NCBI GenBank assembly: GCA_002278855.1
Contig: NCGG01000011.1
Location: 1 to 64,000, forward strand
DNA: 64,000 nt
From: Sphingomonadales bacterium 28-55-16
GTDB taxonomy: Bacteria > Pseudomonadota > Alphaproteobacteria > Sphingomonadales > Sphingomonadaceae
Direction: 5' to 3'
Shown here one piece after another: positions 14,409 to 22,786 of this stretch (its first letter is position 1; the number at the start of each line of letters is the position of its first letter). The notes under the pieces were generated by a model. The model did not search any database. It worked only from the letters and a program-made list of their open reading frames with translations, and was not told the DNA's origin. A program made the translations under genes and the position numbers.

Positions 14409-16033
14409 GAAAACGCACATGGATTGGGGCGTTGGCGCTATTGATAGGCGCGAGCTATTTCGGCTTTCAGCAATATAAAATTTATCTTCCCGGCATTATT
14501 GGTCAATTACGCGAACCCATTGCCGAAAACCGTCCCGTTGAATGGGCGCAAGGCCCTGCGGTGGCGCCCTCCGACAAACGTCCACCCAATGTGATCTTGA
14601 TTGTCGCCGACGATCTGGGGATGAACGACATTTCGCTTTATGGTGGCGGGGTCGCCGGTGGAGCGGTGCCCACACCCAATATTGATTCGATTGCCAAGCA
14701 GGGCGTCAGCTTTGCCAATGGCTATGCTGCCAATGCCACCTGCTCACCGTCGCGCGCGGCCTTGATGACGGGGCGCTATCCAACGCGATTTGGTTTTGAA
14801 TTTACGGCGGTTCCGGCTGCGTTTGTCGCAAACCTTGCGCATAACGACAGCACGTCACCCTATCCGCCGATCTATCATAAGGAATTGAACCACGGTCTGC
14901 CGGCCTATGCCGACATGGGCGTGCCCAACGCAGAGATCATGTTGCCAGAAATACTGAAGGCAAAGGGCTATCACAACATCCATATCGGCAAATGGCATTT
15001 AGGCGAAGCCAAACCCTTGCGCCCAACGTCGCAAGGGTTTGACGAAAGCCTTGGCATGCGTTCGGGCGGGGATTTGTTTATGGCCGAAGATGATCCTCAG
15101 GTCGTAAATGCAAAGCTACCATGGGATCCGATCGACCGCTTTTTATGGGCGAACTTGCCGCATGCCGTCTATTGGGGGGACAGTGATCGCTTTCGTCCCA
15201 AAGGCCATCTGACCGACTATTTCACCGACAATGCACTGGCCGCAATCGAAGCGAACAAGAACCGGCCTTTCTTCATGTATCTCGCCTATAATGCACCGCA
15301 CACCCCGCTGCAGGCGTTGAAATCGGATTATGACGCCCTTCCGCAGATCAAGGACCATACGCAGCGCGTCTATGGCGCGATGATACGCCAACTTGACCGG
15401 CGGATTGGCGATGTGCTGCAAAAGTTGAAGGCCACAGGCCTCGACGACAATACGCTGGTTATCTTTACCAGCGACAATGGCGGCGCGTGGTATACGGGCA
15501 TCAAGGATCTCAACGCCCCTTATCGTGGTTACAAAGGCACCTTCTTCGAAGGCGGCATCCATGTGCCGATGATGATGCGATGGCCAGGCAAGATCGCCCC
15601 CGGTACTGTTCGCAACGACGTCGCTCAGCACCTTGATATGTTTGCAACGATTGCGGCGGCAACTGGCGCGCGCGTGCCCAGCGATCGTAAAATGGACAGC
15701 TTCAACCTGCTTGGCACTGGGCCAAAGCGCGAAGTCACTTTCTGGCGTTCGGGGCATTACCGCGTTGTCCGCGCAGGCGACTGGAAATTGCAAGTTTCCA
15801 AACGTCCGGAAACGGTGTGGCTGTTCAACCTGGCCACCGATCCTACCGAGCAAATCAACTTAGCTGCCAAGGAACCCGCGCGCGTGGCGGAACTGCGCAA
15901 GTTGATCGACGCACAAAACGCCGGTTTACCCAAGCCATTATGGCCGGGCCTGCTCGAAGGCGCGATCCGGATCGACGTGCCGCTCAATGCGCGGTGGAAG
16001 AAGGATCAGGAATATGTCTATTGGGCGAACTAA
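14405..16033 (+). CDS. Formylglycine-dependent sulfatase, membrane-anchored (second)
   Basis: A 542-residue type I sulfatase. Residues 5-24 are a signal anchor (WIGALALLIGASYFGFQQY). The metal Asp pair is in NVILIVADDLGMND, and the CSPSR signature starts at Cys113, followed by ALMTGRYP. HIGKWHLGEA is the second signature, and the Asp-Asn pair lies in VIFTSDNGGAW. Overall it resembles the arylsulfatase A/GALNS branch. It does not look like choline sulfatase BetC, although the choline genes follow: BetC is soluble and has a distinct C-terminal extension that is missing here. It ends the plus-strand run; 165 bases separate it from betIB. Confidence 0.9.
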   Translation: MRKRTWIGALALLIGASYFGFQQYKIYLPGIIGQLREPIAENRPVEWAQGPAVAPSDKRPPNVILIVADDLGMNDISLYGGGVAGGAVPTPNIDSIAKQGVSFANGYAANATCSPSRAALMTGRYPTRFGFEFTAVPAAFVANLAHNDSTSPYPPIYHKELNHGLPAYADMGVPNAEIMLPEILKAKGYHNIHIGKWHLGEAKPLRPTSQGFDESLGMRSGGDLFMAEDDPQVVNAKLPWDPIDRFLWANLPHAVYWGDSDRFRPKGHLTDYFTDNALAAIEANKNRPFFMYLAYNAPHTPLQALKSDYDALPQIKDHTQRVYGAMIRQLDRRIGDVLQKLKATGLDDNTLVIFTSDNGGAWYTGIKDLNAPYRGYKGTFFEGGIHVPMMMRWPGKIAPGTVRNDVAQHLDMFATIAAATGARVPSDRKMDSFNLLGTGPKREVTFWRSGHYRVVRAGDWKLQVSKRPETVWLFNLATDPTEQINLAAKEPARVAELRKLIDAQNAGLPKPLWPGLLEGAIRIDVPLNARWKKDQEYVYWAN

Positions 16034-16112
16034 GCACGCAGTGAAACGCGGATTACATCGGTATTTATTGCTGCAGGGTTCCTCTGTCGTCATGTACGGT
16101 GCGAAAGAAATA

Positions 16113-16141
16113 GCTCTGGATTGAAGCTACCGCTTCAGAGG
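16113..16141. repeat. Imperfect hairpin between sulfatase and betIB
   Basis: CTCTG/CAGAG and GAAGC/GCTTC arms can pair around the loop TACC, with a 4-base bulge. There is no following T run, so a terminator is only a weak possibility. Confidence 0.25.
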
Positions 16142-16162
16142 AACACACCGCGCGCCATCGTT

Positions 16163-16180
16163 ATTGAACCAACGTTCAAT
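16163..16180. promoter_or_regulatory. Predicted BetI operator ATTGAAC-CAAC-GTTCAAT
   Basis: A perfect 7-bp inverted repeat ending 18 bases before the betIB start. From memory, BetI sites in proteobacteria are TTGAAC/GTTCAA-type palindromes, which fits the encoded BetI domain. A second TTGAA-N6-TTCAA site with the same spacing lies inside the BetI coding sequence at 16275-16290. The two share the right half ACGTTCAATA. Confidence 0.6.
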
Positions 16181-16198
16181 ATTTGATACGCACCTGTT

Positions 16199-18196
16199 AT
16201 GCATAAACATATTAACACGCGTCACCAGCATATCATTGCCTCGGCTATCTCTGTTATAGCAGAATATGGGATAGTTGAATTCACGTTCAATAAAGTTGCG
16301 GACCAAGCTGATGTCTCGGCTGCGCTGATTGTACATTATTTTGGGAATAAAGAGGCGCTTCTCGAAGCAGCCTTCCGCTGCGTAGTGCGTCAGCTGAATA
16401 ATGAGGCAACAGTCCGTCTCGGGCTCGCTGCCGGACCCCGCGCGCGCATACAAGCACTGGTTGATTCTCATCTTGGGCATAATGAATATGCCGAGGAGAC
16501 TGCCCGGGTTTGGCTGTCCTTTTGGGGACAGGCGCTGCATGTGCCGCAACTTGCCCGCGTGCAGCGCGCCCATCAAAAGCGCATGTTGTCCAACTTGAAG
16601 TTTGATTTGCGTCAGCTGGTCGACGCGCGTGATGTATCCCCCATGGCGGACACCATAGCCGCGATGATCGACGGCGTTTGGCTGCGCGCATCTATGAATG
16701 GCGGGGGGGCTTTACAAAACGGGTTGGCGCGGGACCTTATCTTTGATTTCATCGCGCGAAATGTCGCATCCGCTTTACCTTCGCCGGTTGCTTCGCATTT
16801 TGACACGATCAATCCGGCGACAGGGCAACTGCTCGCGACAATACGCATCGACGGACAGGCAGAGGTCGACAATGCTGTGGGTCGCGCCGCCGAAGCACAA
16901 AAACTTTGGGCAAAAACGCCCGGTGTGGAACGTGGACGCATCCTCCACCGCGCCGCTGCGTTGCTTGTTGAGCGCAACGAAATGCTCGCCCGACTTGAGA
17001 CGCAAGATACAGGCAAACCCATTCAAGAAACAATTGCGGTGGATGTTTTATCCGGCGCAGATTGTATCGAATATTATGCTGGCCTTGCACGCACGATAGC
17101 CGGTGAACATCATGATCTAGGTACAGGCGCATTCGGCTATTCCCGACGCGAACCCTTGGGCGTTGTCGCAGGTATCGGTGCGTGGAACTATCCCATCCAG
17201 ATTGCCTGCTGGAAATCAGCCCCTGCTCTTGCGTGCGGCAATGCCATGATCTTTAAGCCCGCCGAGCTAACGCCCCTTACCGCGATTGAGCTGGAAAAAA
17301 CCTATCGCGATGCAGGCCTACCGGATGGGCTATTCCAAGTGGTGCAAGGCAAGGCGGACACCGGTCGGTTGCTGAGTCTCCACCCCGACATTGCCAAAGT
17401 GTCGCTGACAGGCGAAGTGGGCACCGGCAAAAAGGTTATGGTCGATGCGGCGGGCACACTAAAATATGTGACCTTTGAACTTGGCGGAAAATCTGCGCTG
17501 ATCGTCTTCGAGGATGCAGATCTGGACGAGGCCGTTTCTGGCGCTCTGCTCGCAAATTTTTATTCTGCCGGCGAGGTATGCACCAACGGCACGCGGGTAT
17601 TTGTGCATAAAACGGTACGCGACGCTTTCCTTGCCAAACTCAAGGCACGCACACAGGCGATGGTGATCGGCGATCCATTGGACCCTGTCACCCAAATGGG
17701 TGCGCTGATTTCGTCGGCGCATATGGAAAAAGTGCTGGGATATATCGCGCTTGGTCAGCAGCAGGGCGCTACCCTGCTTACGGGCGGAAAGCGGGTGATG
17801 GATGGCAATCTTGCGCAGGGGGCCTTTGTGGAACCGACCATCTTCACCGGCTGTACCGACGATATGGCCATCGTCCGCGAAGAGATTTTCGGCCCCGTGA
17901 TGGCAGTGCTCGATTTTGAAGATGAAGCAGAGGTTATTGCACGGGCCAACAATACAGATTTTGGTCTGGCTGCGGGTATTTTCACGAATAACTTGCCGCG
18001 CGCGCATCGTGTCATCGCGGCGCTGGAGGCTGGCACCTGCTGGATTAATACCTACAATATCACACCTATTGAAATGCCATTTGGCGGGAATAAGCAATCA
18101 GGTCTTGGCCGCGAAAACGGCAAGGCGGCGATTGAACATTACACCCAGCTCAAGAGCGTGTATGTCGCAATGGAACCCATCGATGCCCCATATTGA
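16199..18196 (+). CDS. betIB: BetI-BetB fusion: choline repressor joined to betaine aldehyde dehydrogenase
   Basis: A 665-residue single frame. Residues 1 to about 193 are a complete BetI: the HTH (FNKVADQADVSAALIVHYF), then the BetI core (TARVWLSFWGQALHVPQL, MIDGVWLRASM). From about residue 200 it is BetB, which oxidises betaine aldehyde to glycine betaine with NAD(P): FDTINPATG, GIGAWNYPIQIA (Asn330), FELGGKS (Glu427) and catalytic Cys461 in AGEVCTNGTR, ending at PFGGNKQSGLGREN. Normal BetB begins about 20 residues earlier; that first strand is replaced by a Pro/Ala/Ser linker (about 190-200). In typical operons betI and betB are separate neighbours. No Shine-Dalgarno is obvious at ATG 16199. 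A fusion gene could tie repression to enzyme level. Confidence 0.9.
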   Translation: MHKHINTRHQHIIASAISVIAEYGIVEFTFNKVADQADVSAALIVHYFGNKEALLEAAFRCVVRQLNNEATVRLGLAAGPRARIQALVDSHLGHNEYAEETARVWLSFWGQALHVPQLARVQRAHQKRMLSNLKFDLRQLVDARDVSPMADTIAAMIDGVWLRASMNGGGALQNGLARDLIFDFIARNVASALPSPVASHFDTINPATGQLLATIRIDGQAEVDNAVGRAAEAQKLWAKTPGVERGRILHRAAALLVERNEMLARLETQDTGKPIQETIAVDVLSGADCIEYYAGLARTIAGEHHDLGTGAFGYSRREPLGVVAGIGAWNYPIQIACWKSAPALACGNAMIFKPAELTPLTAIELEKTYRDAGLPDGLFQVVQGKADTGRLLSLHPDIAKVSLTGEVGTGKKVMVDAAGTLKYVTFELGGKSALIVFEDADLDEAVSGALLANFYSAGEVCTNGTRVFVHKTVRDAFLAKLKARTQAMVIGDPLDPVTQMGALISSAHMEKVLGYIALGQQQGATLLTGGKRVMDGNLAQGAFVEPTIFTGCTDDMAIVREEIFGPVMAVLDFEDEAEVIARANNTDFGLAAGIFTNNLPRAHRVIAALEAGTCWINTYNITPIEMPFGGNKQSGLGRENGKAAIEHYTQLKSVYVAMEPIDAPY

Positions 18197-19850
18197 CGCC
18201 GCAGATTACATCATCGTAGGTGCAGGGTCTGCGGGTTGTGTGCTGGCGGACCGGCTGAGTGCCGATGGCAAGCATCAGGTGGTGTTGCTTGAATATGGCG
18301 GCAGTGACCGCTCGATTTTCATTCAGATGCCCGCGGCACTGGCCTATCCCATGAACACCAAAAGGTGGAATTGGGGGTATGAAAGTGAACCCGAGCCACA
18401 TCTCAATGGCCGCCGCTTGAACTGTCCGCGCGGCAAGGGTTTGGGCGGCTCATCGTCGATCAACGGCCTCGTCTACGTCCGCGGCAACGCGCTCGATTTT
18501 GAGCGCTGGAAAGAAGAAGAGGGCGCAACCGGTTGGGGCTATGCTGACGTACTCCCTTATTTCAAACGCGCCGAAGGCCGCGCCGAAGGCGGAAATGAAT
18601 ATCGGGGCGGAGATGGCCCCCTGTCGACCAGCTATGGCCCGCTGGACAACCCGCTGCACCAGGCTTGGCTCGATGCGGCGCAACAGGCAGGCTATGCCCT
18701 GACCGAAGACTATAATGGCTATGCCCAAGAAGGCTTTGGCCGAATGGATATGACGGTGCGCGACGGCACACGCTGCTCGGCGGCTAAGGCCTATCTCTAT
18801 GAAGCCCGCAAGCGACCAAATCTAAAAGTCATTGAAAAGGCGCTGGTGACCCGCATCCTGTTTGAAGGTACGCGCGCGGTTGGCGTGGAATATGAACAAG
18901 CGGGGCAGATGCATCAGCTGCACGCTACGCGCGAAGTCATCCTGTCGGGCGGCCCTATCAATTCGGTTCAGCTGCTGAAGCTTTCAGGCATCGGTCCCGC
19001 AGATGAGTTACAACAGCATGGCATCGAAGTGCGCGCTGACCGCCCCGGTGTCGGCGCAAACTTGCAGGATCATCTGGAATTTTATTTTCAAATGGCCTGC
19101 ACCCAACCTATCACATTGTACGGCAGAGCAAATCTTCTCGGCAAAGCGATGGTTGGCGCGCAATGGCTGTTCGGGCGATCGGGTTTGGGGGCATCAAACC
19201 AGTTTGAAAGCTGCGGCTTCATCCGCAGCCGTGCCGGGATAAAATATCCCGATATCCAATATCATTTCTTTCCAATGGCGATCAATTATGACGGATCGTC
19301 GCTGGCAACCGAACATGGCTTTCAAGCCCATGTCGGCCCTATGCGTTCCAAGAGCCGAGGCACAGTGACGCTCAAAAGCGCCGACCCGCACGATAAGCCC
19401 AAAATCCTGTTCAATTATATGAGCCATCCCGACGATTGGGCGGAGATGCGGGCCTGTGTGCGGCTGACGCGCGAGATTTTTCAGCAGCCAGCCTTTGCAC
19501 CATTTCGCGGACGTGAAATTCAACCCGGCGCTGACTGTGTCTCTGATGCGCAGATTGACGCCTTTATCGCCAAACATGTCGAAAGCGCATTGCACCCCAG
19601 TTGTACATGCAAAATGGGCAGCCCGCGTGACCCGATGGCGGTGGTTGACCCTGAATTGCGTGTCATCGGTGTCCAAGGACTGCGCGTTGTCGATAGCGGC
19701 ATTATGCCGACCATCACCACGGGCAATCTGAATGCGCCGACGATCATGATTGGTGAAAAGGGTGCAGATCACATCCTTGGGAAGCCAATGCTTGCCCCGT
19801 CCAACGCACCTTTTTATGTCGCGCCAGATTGGGAAGTTGCCCAGAGATGA
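18183..19850 (+). CDS. betA: Choline dehydrogenase (GMC oxidoreductase)
   Basis: A 555-residue FAD enzyme that oxidises choline to betaine aldehyde and passes electrons to the membrane chain. The Rossmann motif YIIVGAGSAGCVLADRLS is at residues 9-26. GMC signatures follow: GKGLGGSSSINGLVYVRG and SGGPINSVQLLKLSGIG. The catalytic His is in SALHPSCTCKMG, and the C-terminus has PTITTGNLNAPTIMIGEKGAD. Similarity to classical BetA is high throughout (WNWGYESEPEP, YNGYAQEGFG, FNYMSHPDDW). It starts at ATG 18183, overlapping the betIB end by 14 bases; a longer frame back to 17916 lies inside betIB and is unlikely. The enzyme is normally membrane-associated. Confidence 0.93.
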   Translation: MPHIDAADYIIVGAGSAGCVLADRLSADGKHQVVLLEYGGSDRSIFIQMPAALAYPMNTKRWNWGYESEPEPHLNGRRLNCPRGKGLGGSSSINGLVYVRGNALDFERWKEEEGATGWGYADVLPYFKRAEGRAEGGNEYRGGDGPLSTSYGPLDNPLHQAWLDAAQQAGYALTEDYNGYAQEGFGRMDMTVRDGTRCSAAKAYLYEARKRPNLKVIEKALVTRILFEGTRAVGVEYEQAGQMHQLHATREVILSGGPINSVQLLKLSGIGPADELQQHGIEVRADRPGVGANLQDHLEFYFQMACTQPITLYGRANLLGKAMVGAQWLFGRSGLGASNQFESCGFIRSRAGIKYPDIQYHFFPMAINYDGSSLATEHGFQAHVGPMRSKSRGTVTLKSADPHDKPKILFNYMSHPDDWAEMRACVRLTREIFQQPAFAPFRGREIQPGADCVSDAQIDAFIAKHVESALHPSCTCKMGSPRDPMAVVDPELRVIGVQGLRVVDSGIMPTITTGNLNAPTIMIGEKGADHILGKPMLAPSNAPFYVAPDWEVAQR

Positions 19851-21211
19851 CACAAACCATTTTTGAGCCTGCACGCCAAATTGACGTGATCCGCCAGACG
19901 GATGTTCTCGTTATTGGCTCCGGTCCCGGGGGCCTCGCTGCAGCATTGGCGTCGGCACGGGCGGGCGTCGAAACGACATTGCTTGAGCGCTATGGCTGTT
20001 TTGGTGGCAATATTACCCAAGTCGGTGTCGAGGGTTTTGCCTGGTATCGGCATCCGGCGACTATCGACAGCGAAGGCATTGGGCGGGAGTTCGAAGACCG
20101 GGCAAAATCGATGGGCGCAGCCATGCCTGAGCCGCAATCCATCAGCCACAGTCTGGATGCAGAAGCCTTCAAATTTGTCGCAGACACGCTCGTTGAGGAA
20201 GCAGGCGTCGTCCCGATGCTCCACCGATTATGTGTTGCACCGATCATGGACGGAAACACGATCCGCGGCGTGATTGTGGAGAGCAAGGCGGGACGTGAAG
20301 CTATCCTCGCCAAGCGAGTCATTGACGCAACGGGAGATGCCGACATCGCCCACCGGGCCGGCGCCCCAACGCATATGCACCCGGTCGATGAGATGATGTC
20401 GGTCTCAGTTATGTTTTCGATGTGCGGCGTCAATAAGACGCGGTTCATTGATGCGGTCAAGGCCGACCCCCAGACCTATGGAGACTGGGCCGTGGGCGGT
20501 GAGTGGGAAGTGATCACCAGCGGCAAAGAAGACCAGATGTTCTCGCCCTTTTTGCGCAAGCCGTTTCAAAAGGCGTTGGAAGCAGGTCTTATCCCCGACA
20601 GCGTTAAAACAATGGCCGGCACTTGGGGTACCGTTTCAGATCAAGGGGATCTCACCTATCTCAATATGTGCCATCTCTATCTCGACGGCACCGACCCCGA
20701 TGCGCTGACGCATGGCGAAATGGCGGGGCGTAAGCAGGCAATGCACGCCATTGCCGCGTTGCAAGCGTTCATGCCCGGCTGCGAGGACGCGAAGCTGCGC
20801 AACTTCGGCATGACGCTCGGCATTCGTGATACGCGGAAAATCGACGCGGTATACAATATGTGCGCAGACGACGTGATGGAACAAGGCAGATTTGACGATA
20901 GCGTTGGCATTTTTCCGGAATTCATTGATGGCTATGGCTATCTTATCTTGCCGACGACTGGGCGCTATTTCCATCTGCCTTACCGGTCGATGCTGCCCAA
21001 GAATGTGAAGCATTTGATTACCGCCGGCCGCGTGATTGGTGGCGACAAGGTCAGCCATGCGGCCGTACGAAACATGATGTGCTGCGCGGTTGCAGGGCAA
21101 GGCGCCGGTGTCGCCGCCGCATTGGCGGTCAAGTCGGATCGTGATTTTTGCGACATTGACATCAGCGCCGTGCAGCAGGAACTAATTCGCCAAGGCGCGC
21201 GCATTTCGTAG
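19847..21211 (+). CDS. FAD-dependent oxidoreductase (FAD_oxidored type)
   Basis: A 454-residue flavoprotein starting at ATG 19847, overlapping the betA stop by 4 bases. The dinucleotide motif VLVIGSGPGGLAAALASARAG is followed by LLERYGCFGGN, characteristic of the PF12831-like group. The C-terminal FAD contact is HLITAGRVIGGDKVSHAAVRNMMCCAVAGQGAG. The substrate is unknown. Co-translation with betA suggests a step in choline or betaine handling, for example oxidative demethylation downstream of betaine, but nothing in the sequence proves it. No signal peptide is seen. Confidence 0.75.
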   Translation: MTQTIFEPARQIDVIRQTDVLVIGSGPGGLAAALASARAGVETTLLERYGCFGGNITQVGVEGFAWYRHPATIDSEGIGREFEDRAKSMGAAMPEPQSISHSLDAEAFKFVADTLVEEAGVVPMLHRLCVAPIMDGNTIRGVIVESKAGREAILAKRVIDATGDADIAHRAGAPTHMHPVDEMMSVSVMFSMCGVNKTRFIDAVKADPQTYGDWAVGGEWEVITSGKEDQMFSPFLRKPFQKALEAGLIPDSVKTMAGTWGTVSDQGDLTYLNMCHLYLDGTDPDALTHGEMAGRKQAMHAIAALQAFMPGCEDAKLRNFGMTLGIRDTRKIDAVYNMCADDVMEQGRFDDSVGIFPEFIDGYGYLILPTTGRYFHLPYRSMLPKNVKHLITAGRVIGGDKVSHAAVRNMMCCAVAGQGAGVAAALAVKSDRDFCDIDISAVQQELIRQGARIS

Positions 21212-21230
21212 GGCTGCCTCGCCTTTCAGC

Positions 21231-21252
21231 GCAGCACAAAAAATTGTGCTGC
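21231..21252. terminator. Hairpin between convergent FAD oxidoreductase and POT genes
   Basis: Arms GCAGCACAA (21231-21239) and TTGTGCTGC (21244-21252) pair perfectly around an AAAA loop, 19 bases after one stop and 7 before the other. The A/T-rich centre and convergent position suit a bidirectional terminator, but a clear T run is missing. Confidence 0.45.
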
Positions 21253-21259
21253 CTGCCAG

Positions 21260-22630
21260 TTAAACCGCAACATCGGGGTCCAGCGCAGCTTGCAGGCGTT
21301 TGCGGAACAGCAAAATGGCCATAGCACCGACAATAGCGACGCCGGCATCCATAGCCCAGAAAACAGACGGGTGCATTTGGTCAAAATAGCTCCCAACCCA
21401 TCCAGCGAGCACATGTGCGACAAAGGGAGACAGAAACGCGACCCCCATTAGGAAAGAGCCCATCCCCGCAGGGGCGGCCCTGCTGACGATGGCTAGCGTC
21501 GTTGGCCAATAATACATCCAAGCGAGCCCCATGATCAGCCAACCGGCGATTGCCCAACCCGCACCCACACTGTCCGGTTCACTCAGTCCTAAATTGCCAT
21601 AAGCGAAAAGCAGTGCGGCAAGGGCAATAATCGATGTCCCAATGCCTACTTTGGTAACGCTACTTGGCTCGATGCCGCGCTTGGCCTGCCATGCCCAGAA
21701 TGTAATCAACGCAGGCGCGGCAAGAATGGCACCAATCGAGTCCATCGACGCAAACCAGCTCGATGGCACCGCGCCAAGCGAGGTGGCCAAGTTCACATAT
21801 TGATCGACCCACAATATGCCGATGCTCCACACCATCGGATATGCAATTTCAGCAGGTATGGTCAGCGCAATAACAAGCAAAAGTACCGCCACACGTTTCC
21901 GTTCAGCGGCGGTCATGGCGGGCGCCTTTTCCCGTTTGGGCGCCACGGGGCGGTCGTCCGGCAAGTGCCGTTGGCCCAAAATATATGCCACGAGCGCAAT
22001 CAACATCAAAGCTGCCGCAACCGCAAACCCCGCGTGCCAGCCATAGATAGCGGCAACCAAACCGGTCACAAACGGCCCGCTGGCTGCGCCAATGCAAATG
22101 CCCGTCGAAAAAATGGTGAAGCCGCGTGACCGCATAGACTCATCCGTACGCGGATAGAGTGCGCCGACCTGCGCGGAGATATTCCCCTTGAGAAACCCAG
22201 ACCCGAGGATCAGCAGCAACAGCGCAAATAAGAAGCTTGTATAAAAGGACATGGCCACATGCCCTGCGCTCATTAGCACGACACCGACCATCACCGTGCG
22301 CTTTGCACCCAATATCCGGTCGGCAACCCACCCCCCAACGATAGGCGTAAAATAGACAAGGCCCGCATACCAGCCATAAATGATCGCCGAAAAAGCCACA
22401 TCGCTCATCGGCCCGCGGAATTCGAACATATTGCGTAGTGCGGCTAGCCCAATGACCTGTGCCGCATTTTCAGGCAGCAGCAGCTCTTTCACCATATACA
22501 GCGTCAGCAGCGCGGACATTCCATAAAAGGAAAAGCGCTCCCACATTTCGGTAAAAGATAAATAGTATAGGCCTTTGGGGTGACCAGATAGTTGGCCATT
22601 GGCAGGTTGTTCAATCATCCCCAAAACCAT
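21260..22630 (-). CDS. POT-family (PTR2) proton-dependent oligopeptide transporter
   Basis: A 456-residue membrane protein with about 12-14 helices. The POT signature ExxERF is present as FTEMWERFSFYGM (near residue 30), followed by VGGWVADRILGAKRTVMVG, a typical POT/MFS loop. The C-terminal half has WMYYWPTTLAIVSRAAP, similar to the family motif before helix 11. The substrate is presumably di- or tripeptides. It is convergent with the choline operon and downstream of the acyl-CoA operon on the same strand, separated by 156 bases that include a 10-bp hairpin, so it may have its own promoter. Confidence 0.85.
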   Translation of the reverse strand: MVLGMIEQPANGQLSGHPKGLYYLSFTEMWERFSFYGMSALLTLYMVKELLLPENAAQVIGLAALRNMFEFRGPMSDVAFSAIIYGWYAGLVYFTPIVGGWVADRILGAKRTVMVGVVLMSAGHVAMSFYTSFLFALLLLILGSGFLKGNISAQVGALYPRTDESMRSRGFTIFSTGICIGAASGPFVTGLVAAIYGWHAGFAVAAALMLIALVAYILGQRHLPDDRPVAPKREKAPAMTAAERKRVAVLLLVIALTIPAEIAYPMVWSIGILWVDQYVNLATSLGAVPSSWFASMDSIGAILAAPALITFWAWQAKRGIEPSSVTKVGIGTSIIALAALLFAYGNLGLSEPDSVGAGWAIAGWLIMGLAWMYYWPTTLAIVSRAAPAGMGSFLMGVAFLSPFVAHVLAGWVGSYFDQMHPSVFWAMDAGVAIVGAMAILLFRKRLQAALDPDVAV

Positions 22631-22716
22631 TTCCCTCGCATTTTACACCCCAGCGTGTGTACCTGCTTCTATCCCTGCACAAGCGAAAGGCGCAAGGGAA
22701 TGATATGTACAGGCCG

Positions 22717-22750
22717 CCGGATGCCCTTTGCAGCAGCGATGGGCATCCGG
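22717..22750. terminator. Possible terminator hairpin after the acyl-CoA operon
   Basis: CCGGATGCCC (22717-22726) and GGGCATCCGG (22741-22750) form a perfect 10-bp stem with a 14-base loop, downstream of the enoyl-CoA hydratase stop on the minus strand. It has no T run, so the terminator call is weak. Confidence 0.35.
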
Positions 22751-22786
22751 GTAATTGAGGCGACCCTGCTTCAATTAACCAGCCGA

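Noticed and set aside
14405-16033. Second sulfatase as choline-O-sulfatase BetC because betIB-betA follows
   Set aside because: It has an N-terminal membrane anchor and lacks the BetC-type C-terminal extension; it is coupled to the upstream membrane gene, not to betIB.
16703-16709. Run of seven G as a possible frameshift error creating the BetI-BetB fusion
   Set aside because: The BetI-like sequence stays in the same frame before and after the run (WLRASM then ALQNGLARDLIFDFIAR), so the frame is consistent.
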